This document shows positions 10,496-21,435 of a DNA stretch of 64,000 nucleotides, one piece after another. Within the stretch, counting starts at the first letter, position 1. The number at the start of each line of letters is the position of its first letter. The DNA comes from Siphonodentalium dalli. Lineage: Eukaryota; Mollusca; Scaphopoda; Gadilida; Siphonodentaliidae. Made by a program: the position numbers and the translations under genes. Location: assembly GCA_032622095.1 (NCBI GenBank), contig CP136065.1, positions 96,045,343-96,109,342 on the forward strand. The letters run 5' to 3'. A model generated the notes under the pieces. It saw only the letters and a list, made by a program, of their open reading frames with translations. It had not been told where the DNA came from and did no database searches.

Positions 10496-11399
10496 GAAAT
10501 TTATGACATTGAAAAAAAATCAACGCATGTAATATATCTCTTTATTAAAAGCTGTCCCTCTGCATATGGTTGCCCACTTCCAACAGTTCAGATGCCACTT
10601 ATGGTGTGCACTCATAAGCAAATTGCCTTTACATGACTGGCCTCTTGGTCCAGGATTGACTCGATTATGGAGGGGCTTTGCGCACATTTTGATAATTTGA
10701 ACATTTTAATTTAAAAAAAAAAATAATTTAATTTAAAACAAAATGTTAATTTAAATTTTAAATTTTGTTTCTTTTTAGATTCAACTCCTTGCTCAATTTT
10801 TTAACACAATTTTTAAATTTGTTTTTAATTATATTTTTAAATCAAATTTTTAAAACCACACGAATCAGCACCCCTAATTTAATTGAAATCGGTCCAGGGG
10901 TATTGGAGAACAGTTGCGAACAGACAAACGGACATACAGATAGACAGCTCCTATGCCCTTTAATATATACAGATATACATGTAAATACACCAAATTTGTT
11001 TTTGTGGGTGAAGCATCTTACATAAATCTATCACAAACAAAGTGATGAACAGAGCGTGAAACTCGTGTTGAGAGATCTAGAGATTCCCTTTGTTAAATTG
11101 ATTTAAACACAGAACGAAATCGGATTAATAGTCAATGAGCGATACTTGTTTCTCAATGAATAAATCCATTGAGCGTGCAGGCGGTCACGATAATTTATGA
11201 CTTGTCAATAACCATTATATCGGCCTATCTTTTGATCCGATTGGTAAGATGATAGTTTGATTGCATAATCATATCACCGAATCGAGTTGTCAATTCGCTG
11301 GCAACTGAACGACAAAAACGCCCCCTTAGACCCGGTTTGGCTGGACCGCCAATGTGAGTTTAAACCACGAGGTTTAAACCGGAGATGAAGAATCAGGCC

Positions 11400-11768
11400 A
11401 TTATGTAATATGCAATGTGCGAAACGGGGTTTAGCATATATGACTTAATAAATTAACAACCTAGAAAAGAATACTGGAACCAAAGGTACAAGCAATACTA
11501 CAACTATATCATTCCGACATAACATGTGCATTCACCGTGTATCTATTTGAGTTTGATACCAATAGAGAGAAGAAAATATGACAAAGATAGCTCACATCCA
11601 GCAAATCATTAGCAAGGGACGCAACTTAAACCCAGTGATTATTAACTAAACTAATCTAACCCAATAATCTAACCCAACAATTGAACCCAAAGTTTGGAAT
11701 TTGACTCATTTACCCAACATAGATAACCCACCAATTTTAACCAATTTTTTAGTGTTCTGAGACTAATT
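11400..11768. other. Spacer with TAACCCAA-rich tract
   Basis: Between the two Harbinger-like elements. From about 11620 to 11750 the sequence is rich in AACCCAA/TAACCCA motifs similar to 9285-9405. No gene is seen. Confidence 0.35.
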
Positions 11769-13327
11769 GGCCTGATTCTTCATCTCCAGTTAAACTTTAG
11801 GGTCAACCTAGACACAATTTGGACTAAGTTGGTGTTTATTCCGTTTTGAAGAGGAGTATATCCTCTACAACATATCCAAAGTCCGCTTTCAGCATATTTG
11901 CGTAATCCAAGATGGCGTCCATGATGGCAGTTGGAATCTAAAACTTCTGAATTTCAGTGATTGGTGCACCCGCTAATACCAAATTAATAATAAAATAAAA
12001 TACACACAAACAATGCTTAGTCGTAAATCATATCAGTAGAATGTCAGTCCCAAAAATGGCTACCAAAATGGACAAAATCGAATGAAATTTACAATTTGTG
12101 GAAAATTGAATAGCTAGTTCTCTATAAGAGTGAACAACCCCTTGAATTATGCAAAGAAGAATTATTTCAGAGTATTAGGGAAACTTTTGATAAGAGGTGT
12201 ACGAATTCTCTCTAATGTATTCCCTAATGGTACTCATATCTGCTGCACACATAACCATGAATAGCAACATTGCATGAATGGTCAACATAAAAATAATAGC
12301 TTTGAACTCTGGTGACCTGATAGTATAGCCCAATTATGTGAGCGGCAATGGTAAGATACTTTCGAACAACACGATACTGAAAACTAATATTGGACATTGC
12401 GTGGTGGCATATGCCCATTGTAAAGTGCCGACTGAAGGAATTTGAAAAAAATTGTCTACTAAGAAACCGGTTTGGTAGCAGCATGAAATTCAGTCTTAAA
12501 TAAATGTACGATGTACCGTCTCTTCGATCTGGTGAGACGGGGTGGTAATCTATTGAGGAGATGAGTGTTTTTACAGTACAATCAGCATTACGGCATACGC
12601 ATATGGCTTAATATCATGGATATTGTTGAAAATTCCGGAAATGTAACTAGTATTTGCAACTCAATGGTGTGCACTCAGTTTCTGCACAATAATAAATCAT
12701 CATTCCAAATGAAACTACTACGCACTGTAAGGCGAAACATTACTTCCTGTGTTGGATGCCCGAAATTATTTTTTCCCGACTGTTGGTGCATTCTAAGCAG
12801 ATTAAAATCCGAACTGCAAAGACGTAAATCATAAGGCTTTAACATGCGTTGCAGTGACCGATGAATCTTCCAGGTGTGTGTATATTTTGACGATATGCGT
12901 ACTTTTAAAAATATTTAACAACATACTTGTAAATTACGTATTTTCACTTCTAGGTGGTTATCTAATATGTTGCTTTCGTCGTAGCATTGCTTGGAGTTGC
13001 GGCCATTTTGGAAGCCATTTGAAGACCGCGATTGCACTATTTTCTGTCCTTGTCACTCTATTATAATTTCACACAAACTGGTATATATCGGATGGAGGAT
13101 TAATGCGTTCCGGTGTCGCCGATGAGGGATATTGTAGAAGAATGTAGTTCACATGGTCGAAAAACGGTCATTTTTTAAATCTCTGTAAAAAGCGGATTTT
13201 AGCGGATTTTGGTTATGTTATAGAGGAGATATTCATCTTCAAAATGGAATAAAAACCAACTTAGTCCAAATTTATTCTAGGTCAAACGTTCTATCGACCA
13301 GACTATTTAAACATCCTATTTTATGCC
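11769..13327. mobile_element. Harbinger-like element 2 with about 100-bp TIRs
   Basis: The left end GGCCTGATTCTTCATCTC (11769, preceded by ATT) leads into AATTTGGACTAAGTTGG and TTTATTCCGTTTTGAAGA. The same run occurs inverted at the right (about 13215-13290), giving long terminal inverted repeats. The outermost right bases are eroded. Size (about 1.56 kb) and an internal transposase-like relic suggest a formerly coding element. A plus-strand frame of 89 codons at 12565-12834 has no recognised domain. Confidence 0.5.
12224..12484 (-). pseudogene. Possible Harbinger transposase relic
   Basis: An 86-codon minus-strand frame contains ISFQYRVVRKYLTIAAHII. This resembles the helix-turn-helix stretch of PIF/Harbinger transposases, where a 'SISYxFRVGxSTIxxIIxETC' pattern follows a 'LATGDS' motif; here TMGICHHAMSN occupies that place. 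The match is from memory and partial. No DDE residues are identifiable nearby. Position inside an element with Harbinger-type ends gives mild support. Confidence 0.3.
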
Positions 13328-13781
13328 TGGTTTACTGTCATACATTGAGTATAACTGATCTTCCTCTCCAACGATGGACCATACCTGTAGCTAAGCACAT
13401 ATATTTTGACCCCGTGCGTGGTCGTGTTGTAACAGCGCGCACGCACGTTACAATTTATACGTTGAGAGTATAATTACTAATTAATATAAGTTCACGAATA
13501 CCACCCACGAAGAAATGTAAGATGAGACCCAGCTACAACTTGTATACTTATACAATGCAGAGCTAAATAAGAATAACGGCGTGTGGTACCGGTATATTAC
13601 ATGCAGAGGCAATTGAAAATCTGAAGTATGACTCGGGAGTTCGCGATTCGATCAATAAGGCATATCTGTGTTCTGAAAATATTGAATACAAGGCAATATC
13701 TGTTACATATGTTCCACTTCTTTTGAAAATTAAGAAGATGCGGAAACAATGGTATGAATTATTCATGATCAGTCATTGTCC
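13328..13781. other. No supported feature
   Basis: Ordinary AT-rich sequence. A 67-codon antisense frame (13563-13766) has no recognised domain. GCGCGCACGC near 13434 is a brief GC-rich spot. Confidence 0.4.
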
Positions 13782-15225
13782 ATAGATGTCTCATCCTGTT
13801 AAGGTGGCGCAGTGTTAGATTGATTGCCATAGATGTATCACCTTGTTAAGGTGGCGCAGTGTTGGATTATCTGCCATAGATGTTTCAGTTTGTTAAGGTG
13901 GCGCAGTGCTGAGAGGGTTAATGTGGTGCAGTGTTGACGGGGTTAATGTGGCGCAGTGTTAATAGGGTTAATGTGGCGCAGTGTTGAGAGGTATAAGGTG
14001 GCGCAGTGTTGAGAGGTTTAAAATGACGCATTGTTAAGAATGTTAAGGTGGTGCAGTGTTGGATTATCTGCTATAGAAGTTCATTTTGTTAAGGTGGCGC
14101 AGTGCTGAGAGGTTTAATATGGCGCAGTGTTGAGTGGGTTAATGTGGCGCCGTGTTAATAGGGTTAATGTGGCGCAGTGTTGAGAGGGTTAATGTGGCGA
14201 AGTGTTGATAGGGGTAAGGTGACGCATTGTTAAGAGGGTTAATGTGGCGCAGTGTTGGATTATCTGCCATAGAAGTTCATTTTGTTAAGGTGGCGCAGTG
14301 CTGAGAGACTTAATGTGGCGCAGTGTTGATGGGTTAATGTGGTGCGGTGTTAACAGGGTTAATGTGGCGCAGTGTTGATGGTTAAGGTGACGCAGTGTTG
14401 AGAGGGTTAAGGTGGCGCAGTGTTGAGAGAGTTAAGGTGGCGCAGTGTTGAGAGGGTTAAGGTGGCGTAGTGTTGAGAGGAATAATGTGGCGCAGTGTTG
14501 AGAGGTTTAATGTGGCGCAGTGTTGAGAGGTTTAAGGTGAGGCAGTGTTGAGAGGGTTAAGGTGGCGCAGTGTTGAGAGGTTTAATGTGGCGCAGTGTTG
14601 AGAGAGTTAAGGTGGCGCAGTGTTGAGAGAGTTAAGGTGGCGCAGTGTTGAGAGGTTTAGGTGGCGCAGTGTTGAGAGATTTAAGTTGTCGTAGTGTTGA
14701 GAGTGTTAATGTGGCGCAATGTTGAGAGGATTAAGGTGACGCAGTGTTGAGAGGGTTAAGGTGGCGCAGTGTTGAGAGGGTTAAGGTGGCGCAGTGTTGA
14801 GAGGGTTAAGGTGGCGTAGTGTTGAGAGGTTTAATGTGGCGCAGTGTTGAGAGGTTTAAGGTGACGCAGTGTTGAGGGTTAAGGTGACGCAGTGTTGAGA
14901 GGGTTAATGTGGCGCAGTGTTGAGAGGGTTAATGTGGCGCAGTGTTGAGAGGGTTAAGGTGGAGCAGGGTTGAGAGGGTTAATGTGGCGCAGTGTTGAGA
15001 GGCTTAAGGTGGAGCAGGGTTGAGAGGGTTAATGTGGCGCAGTGTTGAGATGATTAATGTGGCGCAGTGTTGAGAGGTTTAAGGTGGAGCAGTGTTGAGA
15101 GGGTTAAGGTGGAGCAGGGTTGAGATGGTTAATGTGGCGCTGTGTTGAGGGTTAATGTGGCGCAGTGTTGATAGGGTTAATGTGGCGCTGTGATGAGAGG
15201 GTTAAGGCTGCGCAGCGTTGGATTA
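13782..15225. repeat. 25-bp minisatellite, about 1.4 kb
   Basis: The unit is GGTTAAGGTGGCGCAGTGTTGAGA-like with about 50 copies. Early copies alternate with longer units carrying GGATTATCTGCCATAGA. The middle is a homogeneous 25-bp ladder; common variants are TTAATGTGG and GTGACGCAG. The last unit ends in GCGTTGGATTATTTC, echoing the motif of the longer units at the start. It has no open frame. Confidence 0.95.
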
Positions 15226-15523
15226 TTTCACCGTTGGTGCTCATGGCATTTTTTTCAGAAACTTAAAGTGAGGTGAAACATAAATTTGATATTCAAATAG
15301 TCAGAAAACAGCGTCAATATTATAAACGAATTACACAGTGACTATTATTGGCGCAATCATGCCGTAATGTGTATGTCTAATAATGCGTCCCGAATAAATT
15401 AGTAAATATTTACATGTGTGCGTAGTTCAACCATTGTTTTCTCTGAAATGGTATAGGATAATATTTTATTTCACAATGCATTATACATTAATACAATATA
15501 ATATAAGTTAATTTATATGTGTA
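15226..15523. other. No supported feature
   Basis: AT-rich spacer between the minisatellite and the open frame at 15524. Confidence 0.4.
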
Positions 15524-15859
15524 TTGTGTGGAGTGCCGTGGCCTATGATGGCCGTCTACCCGGCACCCCTGAATGGTAGAGTCGATGTGATCGGAATTTT
15601 CGACAATCTTATTTCATTGCTACATTCTTCCAATGATACTAACGACATATTGGTTTTATTCAATGAAATAAGTCCACAATATGTCTTTAATCTTCCAGAA
15701 TTGATTATACATCCCACACTTATATTTACCAAAAAGCTAGAACACTTATCTGGTGCAAGTATTGAATTATTTTGTGGGACAAGATATACTAAAACGAATT
15801 TGGACACATCGACACTTCCTGGCTTACCAAAATGTAAGAAATTCCACGCTTTCTACTGA
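15524..15859 (+). CDS. Unidentified 111-codon open frame
   Basis: The frame reads MCGVPWPMMAVYPAPLNGRV and on through an amphipathic stretch (FDNLISLLHSSNDTND) and FNLPELIIHPTLIFTKK to a stop at 15857-15859. The composition is protein-like: balanced hydrophobic spacing, no low complexity, and a frame that stays open well beyond its AT-rich surroundings. An overlapping antisense frame of 83 codons also exists. I do not recognise a family. The frame opens before the ATG, so it may be an exon or a fragment of a transposon protein. It lies directly left of the X1 duplicated block. Confidence 0.35.
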   Translation: MCGVPWPMMAVYPAPLNGRVDVIGIFDNLISLLHSSNDTNDILVLFNEISPQYVFNLPELIIHPTLIFTKKLEHLSGASIELFCGTRYTKTNLDTSTLPGLPKCKKFHAFY

Positions 15860-16990
15860 CGTGAATCTATTTGAACAAATAAACCAGTGAGAGCTTTTTA
15901 GTATTTGTGTTTTTCATAATGATTACAGTTTGACTTAATTATGACCTTAGAAATGCGTTCTCGTCAAAAACATGTCACCTAATTCTGAGGTATTAATTAT
16001 CTCCCTTTGAAATCCAACATCAGCAGCAGTTCATAAAGGATGTCCAGTTTACTATACCTGCAAATCAGTGGACTCAACCTCTCAAATTTAAAGATGTGAG
16101 GTTGGGATAAATGTTTATCTCAACGCCATATTATATTCGATTATAATTTTGCGAAACCTCCTTAATTAAAGGCAAGGGCGGCGTTCGTTGCAGAAATATT
16201 CATATTTGTTCAAATCGCTATCAACAGAAGGAATATTAAAATATATATAGTTTTGTTCATATGCCAAACACAATCAGCGCGTAAATAGTATATTGTCGCC
16301 AAGACGTACGATGGTGTACGTAAACAAGAGCATGTTCGTGTTGCAGAAGTTTTGCTTCTGTTTACATAACACATAGCAATTCTATTGGTTAATCACAGAC
16401 ACAAATTATATAATCTCTCTTTATTATTTCCATATCAGGAAAACAGTAACAAATAACGCTCTTTATGTTTACCATATCCGGATCTAAACAAAAGCCAGGT
16501 TCTGTAACGATTTTTGCTTTTTTTTACATAACAAAGGAAAAACATTTGACAATAACATACTGTTTATGCCATATTTCTGATTGGTATAAGAACAAAATCT
16601 GTCTATATTTTACTATTATTTCTGTTTATGGCGGTTTTTGACGGAGGTGAATATTTTAACAGCATACCCACCGCCAACGTTTTACGTCGCACGTATCTTT
16701 AAGATCAACTCTGACAAACAGTGAATAAACTAAACGTCTGGCAGCCGACGCTTGGGTGGTCGCTGTGCTTAATACGACAAATTGCCTGGGTATAAGTAAT
16801 TTGATGTCTTATCCACGAAGTTGTCGGCATGGTCCGGTCGGGAGTTGGGAGTAAATTGGGACAACTTAGCGCTGACCTCACATCGTTGTTCCGCGCTTCA
16901 ATATATAAATCGAGAAGAAATAAATCACATATGTACACCTCTTTCACAACGCCACTTTCGTGGTTTTCAAAAGAATATCCATATTCCCTA
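15845..16990. repeat. X1 block, split by a TTAA element
   Basis: About 600 bp of sequence homologous to 16990-17620 (X2), interrupted by the T element at 16166-16702. Shared landmarks are CCAGTGAG, GTCACCTAA.TCTGAGGTAT, GTCCAGTTTACTAT, GAAACCTCCTTAA (the insertion point), AAGTTGTCGGCATG and CTGACCTC. X1 and X2 lie head to tail, a diverged tandem duplication. Confidence 0.75.
16166..16702. mobile_element. T element copy G (TTAA MITE, subfamily 2)
   Basis: Begins TTAAAGGCAAGGGCGGC and ends GTATCTTTAA, with TTAA on both sides. It shares internal blocks with the other T copies: AATATTCATATTTGTTC, ACGCTCTTTATGTTTACC, TGACAATAACATACTGTTT and GGCGGTTTTTGACGG. The paralogous X2 block at 17290 holds an uninterrupted CCTCCTTAAAGTCAAC, so the empty target site, a single TTAA, can be read in the same window. 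There is no coding capacity. Confidence 0.85.
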
Positions 16991-17620
16991 CCGAAGTGAA
17001 TATATTTCAACAATTAATCCAGTGAGCGAACTATATAGATCATAAACATCGGCTTTGTATTTTATGATTTTAATAATGATTCAACTGCAGTTTGATTTAA
17101 TTCAGTCATTGGAAATATTCTTTTCTGGTACAAAAACTGTCACCTAAATCTGAGGTATGAATATATCTCCGTCTAAAATCCAATAGAAGCTACAGCCCAG
17201 GAAGGATGGCCAGTTTACTATTAACGAAAATGAATGATTGGTTACCTCAGCGTCATATTTAATGTGGTTGACATGTTGTGAAACCTCCTTAAAGTCAACC
17301 ACGACAAAAAGTGAATACACTATACCTATGACAGTCAACGCAAATGTATAGTTGCCATTCTTAACACGACAAAACGTGTTTTATCCAAATTGGCTTCGTA
17401 TAAGTAACTCGCTTTGAGTTCCCTGAAGTTGTCGGCATGAGCTGGAAGACGCTCCCCATCGGAAGTTGGAAGTACATCGGGACAATTTGCGCTGACCTCG
17501 AATCGTTGTTGCGGGCTTCCATAAATAAAATTAGAAGACATATCGTGAGTCGCATTCCAAGTTCCAACAACAAAAACGGCAACATCCAGAAAACCATAAT
17601 GTTGGCTCACTCGATGTGAC
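16990..17620. repeat. X2 block (uninterrupted copy)
   Basis: Second copy of the X block, lacking the T insertion. Open frames on both strands (60-91 codons) are seen in it but are not conserved between X1 and X2 in a way that suggests coding. Confidence 0.75.
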
Positions 17621-17851
17621 GTCCCGTGGGACTATACACGCGATCATTGCATGGAGTACTCATCCTTGGTCATGTAGTCCTGCTAATGGGCTATGATGCT
17701 GGTGGGTCCTGCTGAATTGATGCCGTCAGGCCAAACTGATGCTGTTAAGAAAAAGTACTGTTATATTTTCTAAAATTGTCATTTTCGCGGTGTTCGGATA
17801 AACTGAACATATCCAGGAAAATCCATTATTTGTGTCAAGCATTCAAAAACA
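17621..17851. other. No supported feature
   Basis: Short spacer between X2 and the Helitron. Confidence 0.4.
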
Positions 17852-18474
17852 TCTCATATATATTTTGAAGACTCTGTCTGTTTGTCTGTTTATTTGTTTG
17901 TCATTTTTACAAATCTACGATTCTCGACCGATCGGGACGAAACTTGGTACGTGTGTGTAGTTTGACCAGGCGGTGGACGATGTCGTATTGGTGAGCCCGT
18001 GCGGCGCTCGCTTCGCGCATGCGCAGACGAGATCTCGGAAACGGGTGGAGCTATCGACTTGAAATTTGGTATGTGAATGTATCTTGCCCCGAGTACGAAT
18101 TTTATCGGGTCGCAGAGCCCGTGCGACGCCAGCTTCGCGCATGCGCAGACCAGATCTCGGAAACGGGTGGAGCTATCGACTTGAAATTTGGTATGTGAAT
18201 GTATCTTGCCCCGGATACGAATTTTATCGGGTCGCCGAGCCCGTGCGACGCCAGCTTCGCGCATGCGCAGACCAGATCTCGGAAACGGGTGGAGCTATCG
18301 ACTTGAAATTTGGTATGTGAATGTATCTTGCCCCGGATACGAATTTTATCGGGTCGCCGAGCCCGTGCGACGCCAGCTTCGCGCATGCGCAGACCAGATC
18401 TCGGAAACGGGTAGAGCTATCGACTTGATATTTGGTTTTTGAATAGCCCGGACAACGTCGGGCTCATCGGCTAG
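17852..18474 (+). mobile_element. Non-autonomous Helitron with internal 122-bp tandem repeats
   Basis: The 5' end is A followed by TCTCATATATATTTTGAAGA and then a TGTCTGTTTGTCTG tract and a 'CGATCGGGACGAAACTTGGT' motif, a layout typical of invertebrate Helitron 5' ends. The 3' end carries the hairpin GCCCGGACAACGTCGGGC (18446-18463), a 7-nt spacer, then CTAG (18471-18474) followed by host T. This is the diagnostic Helitron terminus, with insertion between A and T. The body is about three head-to-tail 122-bp units. No Rep/helicase is encoded; long open frames on both strands come from the GC-richer repeat. Confidence 0.8.
18045..18425. repeat. 122-bp tandem repeat within the Helitron
   Basis: Units start GGGTGGAGCTATCGACTTGA near 18044, 18164 and 18286 and run through GAATTTTATCGGGTCGC and TTCGCGCATGCGCAGAC. 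Units 2 and 3 are almost identical. Each carries the GCGCATGCGC palindrome. Confidence 0.9.
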
Positions 18475-19199
18475 TAATATATATTACGAAATATTTGAAT
18501 TATGGTTGTATTAGTTGTTGAGAATCGATTATAATCAAGATTGCTATCCACATTGTTTTTCAAACACCGGCGCAGACATTATTATATTGTTTTCAAAAAA
18601 TATATGTTATTTAATGTTTCATACAGACACTGGCTTTTTCTCAAATCGCTCGGATGAGTCAAACACCTAGAAAATGACTAAACTCACTTGTGTGTGTGAA
18701 ATACAATCTGTACCACAACCCGTCTGAGTTGGAACTGTCCAACTGGTACCTCAAACTTTCCAAATGATCGACATTTCCAACCTGACATCCCCCTCCAATG
18801 TCGGAAATATCCAATTTACTATGAGCAATTTCAGATAAAAAAATTGACTAAATATAGCAATATATATTTATATTGGTCTAAAAAACAACAAATTACAGAC
18901 GAATTATTGGTTGGAATATCAAACAATGACAAACAGTCACAACATACATGTATATTTGGTGTGAGAAATATATTGTGTGAGGTATATTTCCAACTGTTGA
19001 AAATATTTTAGGGTTTTGGCACACGTTATTTTTCTTATTTCAACGGGAGTCACATTGTCGCTCGACGAATTGGGAATCGCCAGATGAGCCCTAATGAACT
19101 GATATTGATATATCTTCCCATCATAATTTATTGCAAAACGTATAGACCAATGGCATGGTTGATACTTCGCCAAGAAATAAAACCAATTGCGATGAGAGG
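18475..19199. other. No supported gene; scattered AACTGTTGGAAA-like motifs
   Basis: AT-rich. Around 18730-18800, words such as CCAACTGG, TTTCCAA and TCCAACCTGACA recall the dispersed 'CAACAGTTGGAAA' repeat better seen at 42420 and 51405, but no full copy can be traced. Confidence 0.3.
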
Positions 19200-19440
19200 C
19201 TTAATGTGTAGAACATTGACAGGCCTCCATTGCACTCAGAGACTGTCTATGTTGATGTTCGTGGTATTTGTTGGAAGTACAGTGGACAATTTGCGCTGAC
19301 CTCACACCATTTACCGCGCGTCAATAAATACACCGAGAAGACATACGAATGACATGGTGAGTCGCATACTCGCATTTCAACAGAAAACTGACAAATGCTA
19401 GAAGCCTTAATGCCGACTCACTCGATGTGACGTCCCGTGT
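19200..19440. repeat. X3 block (partial third copy)
   Basis: TTGGAAGTACA, CAATTTGCGCTGACCTC, CCGAGAAGACATA.GA, GTGAGTCGCAT and CACTCGATGTGACGTCCCGT match the right half of X2 (17460-17635) in the same order and strand. Confidence 0.65.
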
Positions 19441-19474
19441 GACGTTTCGCGTGAGTATTACATTCAGCATACCA

Positions 19475-19610
19475 CGTACGTACGTCCGTCCGTCCGTCCG
19501 TCCGCCCGTAACTACTTTGGAGCTCTCTATCTCATGCATGCTGATATGTCGGATTTCAATGAGCTGTGGCATCATTATGAACCTCTATTGGCGAATGATA
19601 TCCACGTCTA
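19475..19610. repeat. (CGTC)n tract at the end of a dispersed repeat
   Basis: An ACGT/CGTCCGTC run (19479-19508) joins a sequence that reads, on the minus strand, 'CATTGAAATCCGACATATCA...GTTACGGGCGGACGG'. Two similar tails ending in AAGTTATG..AGA.GGACGGA occur at about 20105-20185 and 20275-20360. These look like 3' ends of one dispersed element. Confidence 0.4.
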
Positions 19611-19848
19611 ATGGGATTTGCTAATTCATTTTGTAGAGTTATTGCCATTTTAGTAGCGACCATGCGTTTTGGATATATGTATCTCAGTCATCGTATATGC
19701 CACGTTTGAATGATCTTTAGTATGCTCACGGTGCAGCATGAAGGAAACAGTATCCACATGCAACATGTATCGTTAGTCCATGTCTTGTCCATTCATTCCG
19801 TGAGGCGTGTTTCAAAAGACGTATAATGCGAAGAGCCCATAACGCAGC

Positions 19849-19925
19849 CTATAACGTGATGCGGAGAGATAAAACGCAGCCTAGAACTTGATGCGGAGAG
19901 CTAAAACGCAGCCTAGAACAAGAGA
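19849..19925. repeat. Short 32-bp tandem repeat (2.5 copies)
   Basis: The unit runs CAGCCTA(T/G)AAC.TGATGCGGAGAG.TAAAACG and repeats with minor changes. Confidence 0.8.
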
Positions 19926-20420
19926 TGGACTGTCGTTTGGTGCATACCCCATTGTGACATACCGCATATATAGTGTGGGCATACCTATAACCTATGACTG
20001 ATATACTCATACAGATGCAGCATATCATAGAAGTAAATATATATGAATAAGTATAGAACGAACATCCCAAACGAAACGATTGAACACGCCAATGCATGCC
20101 ATCATAGTGGTGAACATTTCAATGAGATCCGATCATTACTGTTCCAAGTTATGGCCTGAACAGACATCAGACGGACCAAAAGCCAACATTTCCAGATAAA
20201 CAAATATGAATCTCTAGAATGGAAAATCCGAACAAAACGATTGAACCCTCAATATATTTTTGAATGTTCTCATAGTAGTGAACATCCATACCGAATTACA
20301 TTGATATTTGAACACTACTGTTCAAGTTATGACATTAAGAGACGGACGGAAAGGTGCAAAACAGTATACCCCCCACTAGAAGTAGACGCCTTCGTTATGA
20401 TGAATTTCATATAGCCGATT

Positions 20421-20970
20421 CACGTTTCTGTGACTCCGATTAACATGATCAACACGTTTCTGTGACTCCGAGTAACATGATCAACGCGTTTTTGTGACCC
20501 CGAGTAACATGATCAACACGTTTTTGTGACCCCGAGTAACATGATCAACACGTTTCTGTGACTCCGAGTAACACATGATCAACACGTTTTTGTGACGCCG
20601 AGTAACATGATCAACACGTTTCTGTTACTCCGAGTAACATGATCAACACGTTTATGTGACTCCGAGTAACATGATCAACACGTTTTTGTGACCCCGAGTA
20701 ACATGATCAACACGTTTCTGTGACTCCGAGTAACATGATCAACACGTTTATGTGACTCCGAGTAACATGATCAACACGTTTATGTGACCCCGAGTAACAT
20801 GACCAACACGTTTATGTGACCCCGAGTAACATGATCAACACGTTTCTGTGACCCCGAGTAACATGATCAACACGTTTATGTGACCCCGAGTAACATGATC
20901 AACACGTTTCTGTTACTCCGAGTAACATGACCAATACGTTTCTGCGATCACGGGCAATCTGATCACACAA
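20421..20970. repeat. 32-bp minisatellite (about 17 copies)
   Basis: The unit is ATGATCAACACGTTTCTGTG plus ACTCCGAGTAAC. Variable positions are TTT(C/T/A)TG and GA(C/T)(T/C)CCGAG. The ladder is regular apart from one 2-bp insertion near 20573. Confidence 0.95.
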
Positions 20971-21094
20971 ACTATGCGGAACTTTTAATCTACATATAGA
21001 AACACACAAATATGTGTTATGTGGTGTCAGTACGTGACAAGAGACATGTCAAAACTCACGGGTACGAACAATTTTTCCAGCATATTTTGGCCAA

Positions 21095-21211
21095 AACACG
21101 TGGAGTAGTGTTTAGAATTAATGATAAACTGAAAACACGTGGAGTAGTGTTTAGAATTAATGACAAACTGACAACACGTGGAGTAGTGTTTAGAATTAAT
21201 GATAAACTGAA
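21095..21211 (+). repeat. 39-bp in-frame tandem repeat (3 copies)
   Basis: Three units of 39 bp, thirteen codons each, keep one frame open (TRGVVFRINDKLK) inside a 68-codon ORF at 21012-21218. Copies differ at only two or three bases. Length divisible by three keeps the frame automatically, so coding is not implied. Confidence 0.9.
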
Positions 21212-21435
21212 AACATAGCAAACAATATTAACGCATTTTTTGTTCTCCTCAACAACTACAAACTTGCTGTTTTGAAGCAGGCCATTCCTCCGTTTTCCAT
21301 AAATCGTTCAAATAACATTAATGTAATGGTTATAGTTGGTGTTTTGTGTACTACAAAACAATTGTGCAAGTGAAATCGTATAACATTTTGTTGTTAGCTA
21401 TGGTCACCACCTCCAACATATTGTAGGCCGTAAAC

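Larger units (their letters stand above)
9585..11399. mobile_element. Harbinger-like element 1 (GGCC ends, GGTTTAAACC repeats)
   Basis: The left end GGCCCGATTTGTCATCTC (9585) pairs with the right end complementary to GGCCTGATTCTTCATCTC (11399). Both lead into GTTTAAACC repeats, and ATT flanks each side as a possible 3-bp target duplication. Ends of this kind with 3-bp duplications fit PIF/Harbinger elements (inference). A smaller nested copy (about 9703-10027) has GATTCGTCATCTC-type ends. The interior includes the left end of a CTCTACTCTGG MITE (10411) and poly(A/T) runs near 10710-10850. No transposase frame remains. Confidence 0.5.

Noticed and set aside
17890-18442. Arg/Ala-rich frames of 75-124 codons on both strands
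   Set aside because: They are translations of the 122-bp Helitron repeat and repeat with its period.
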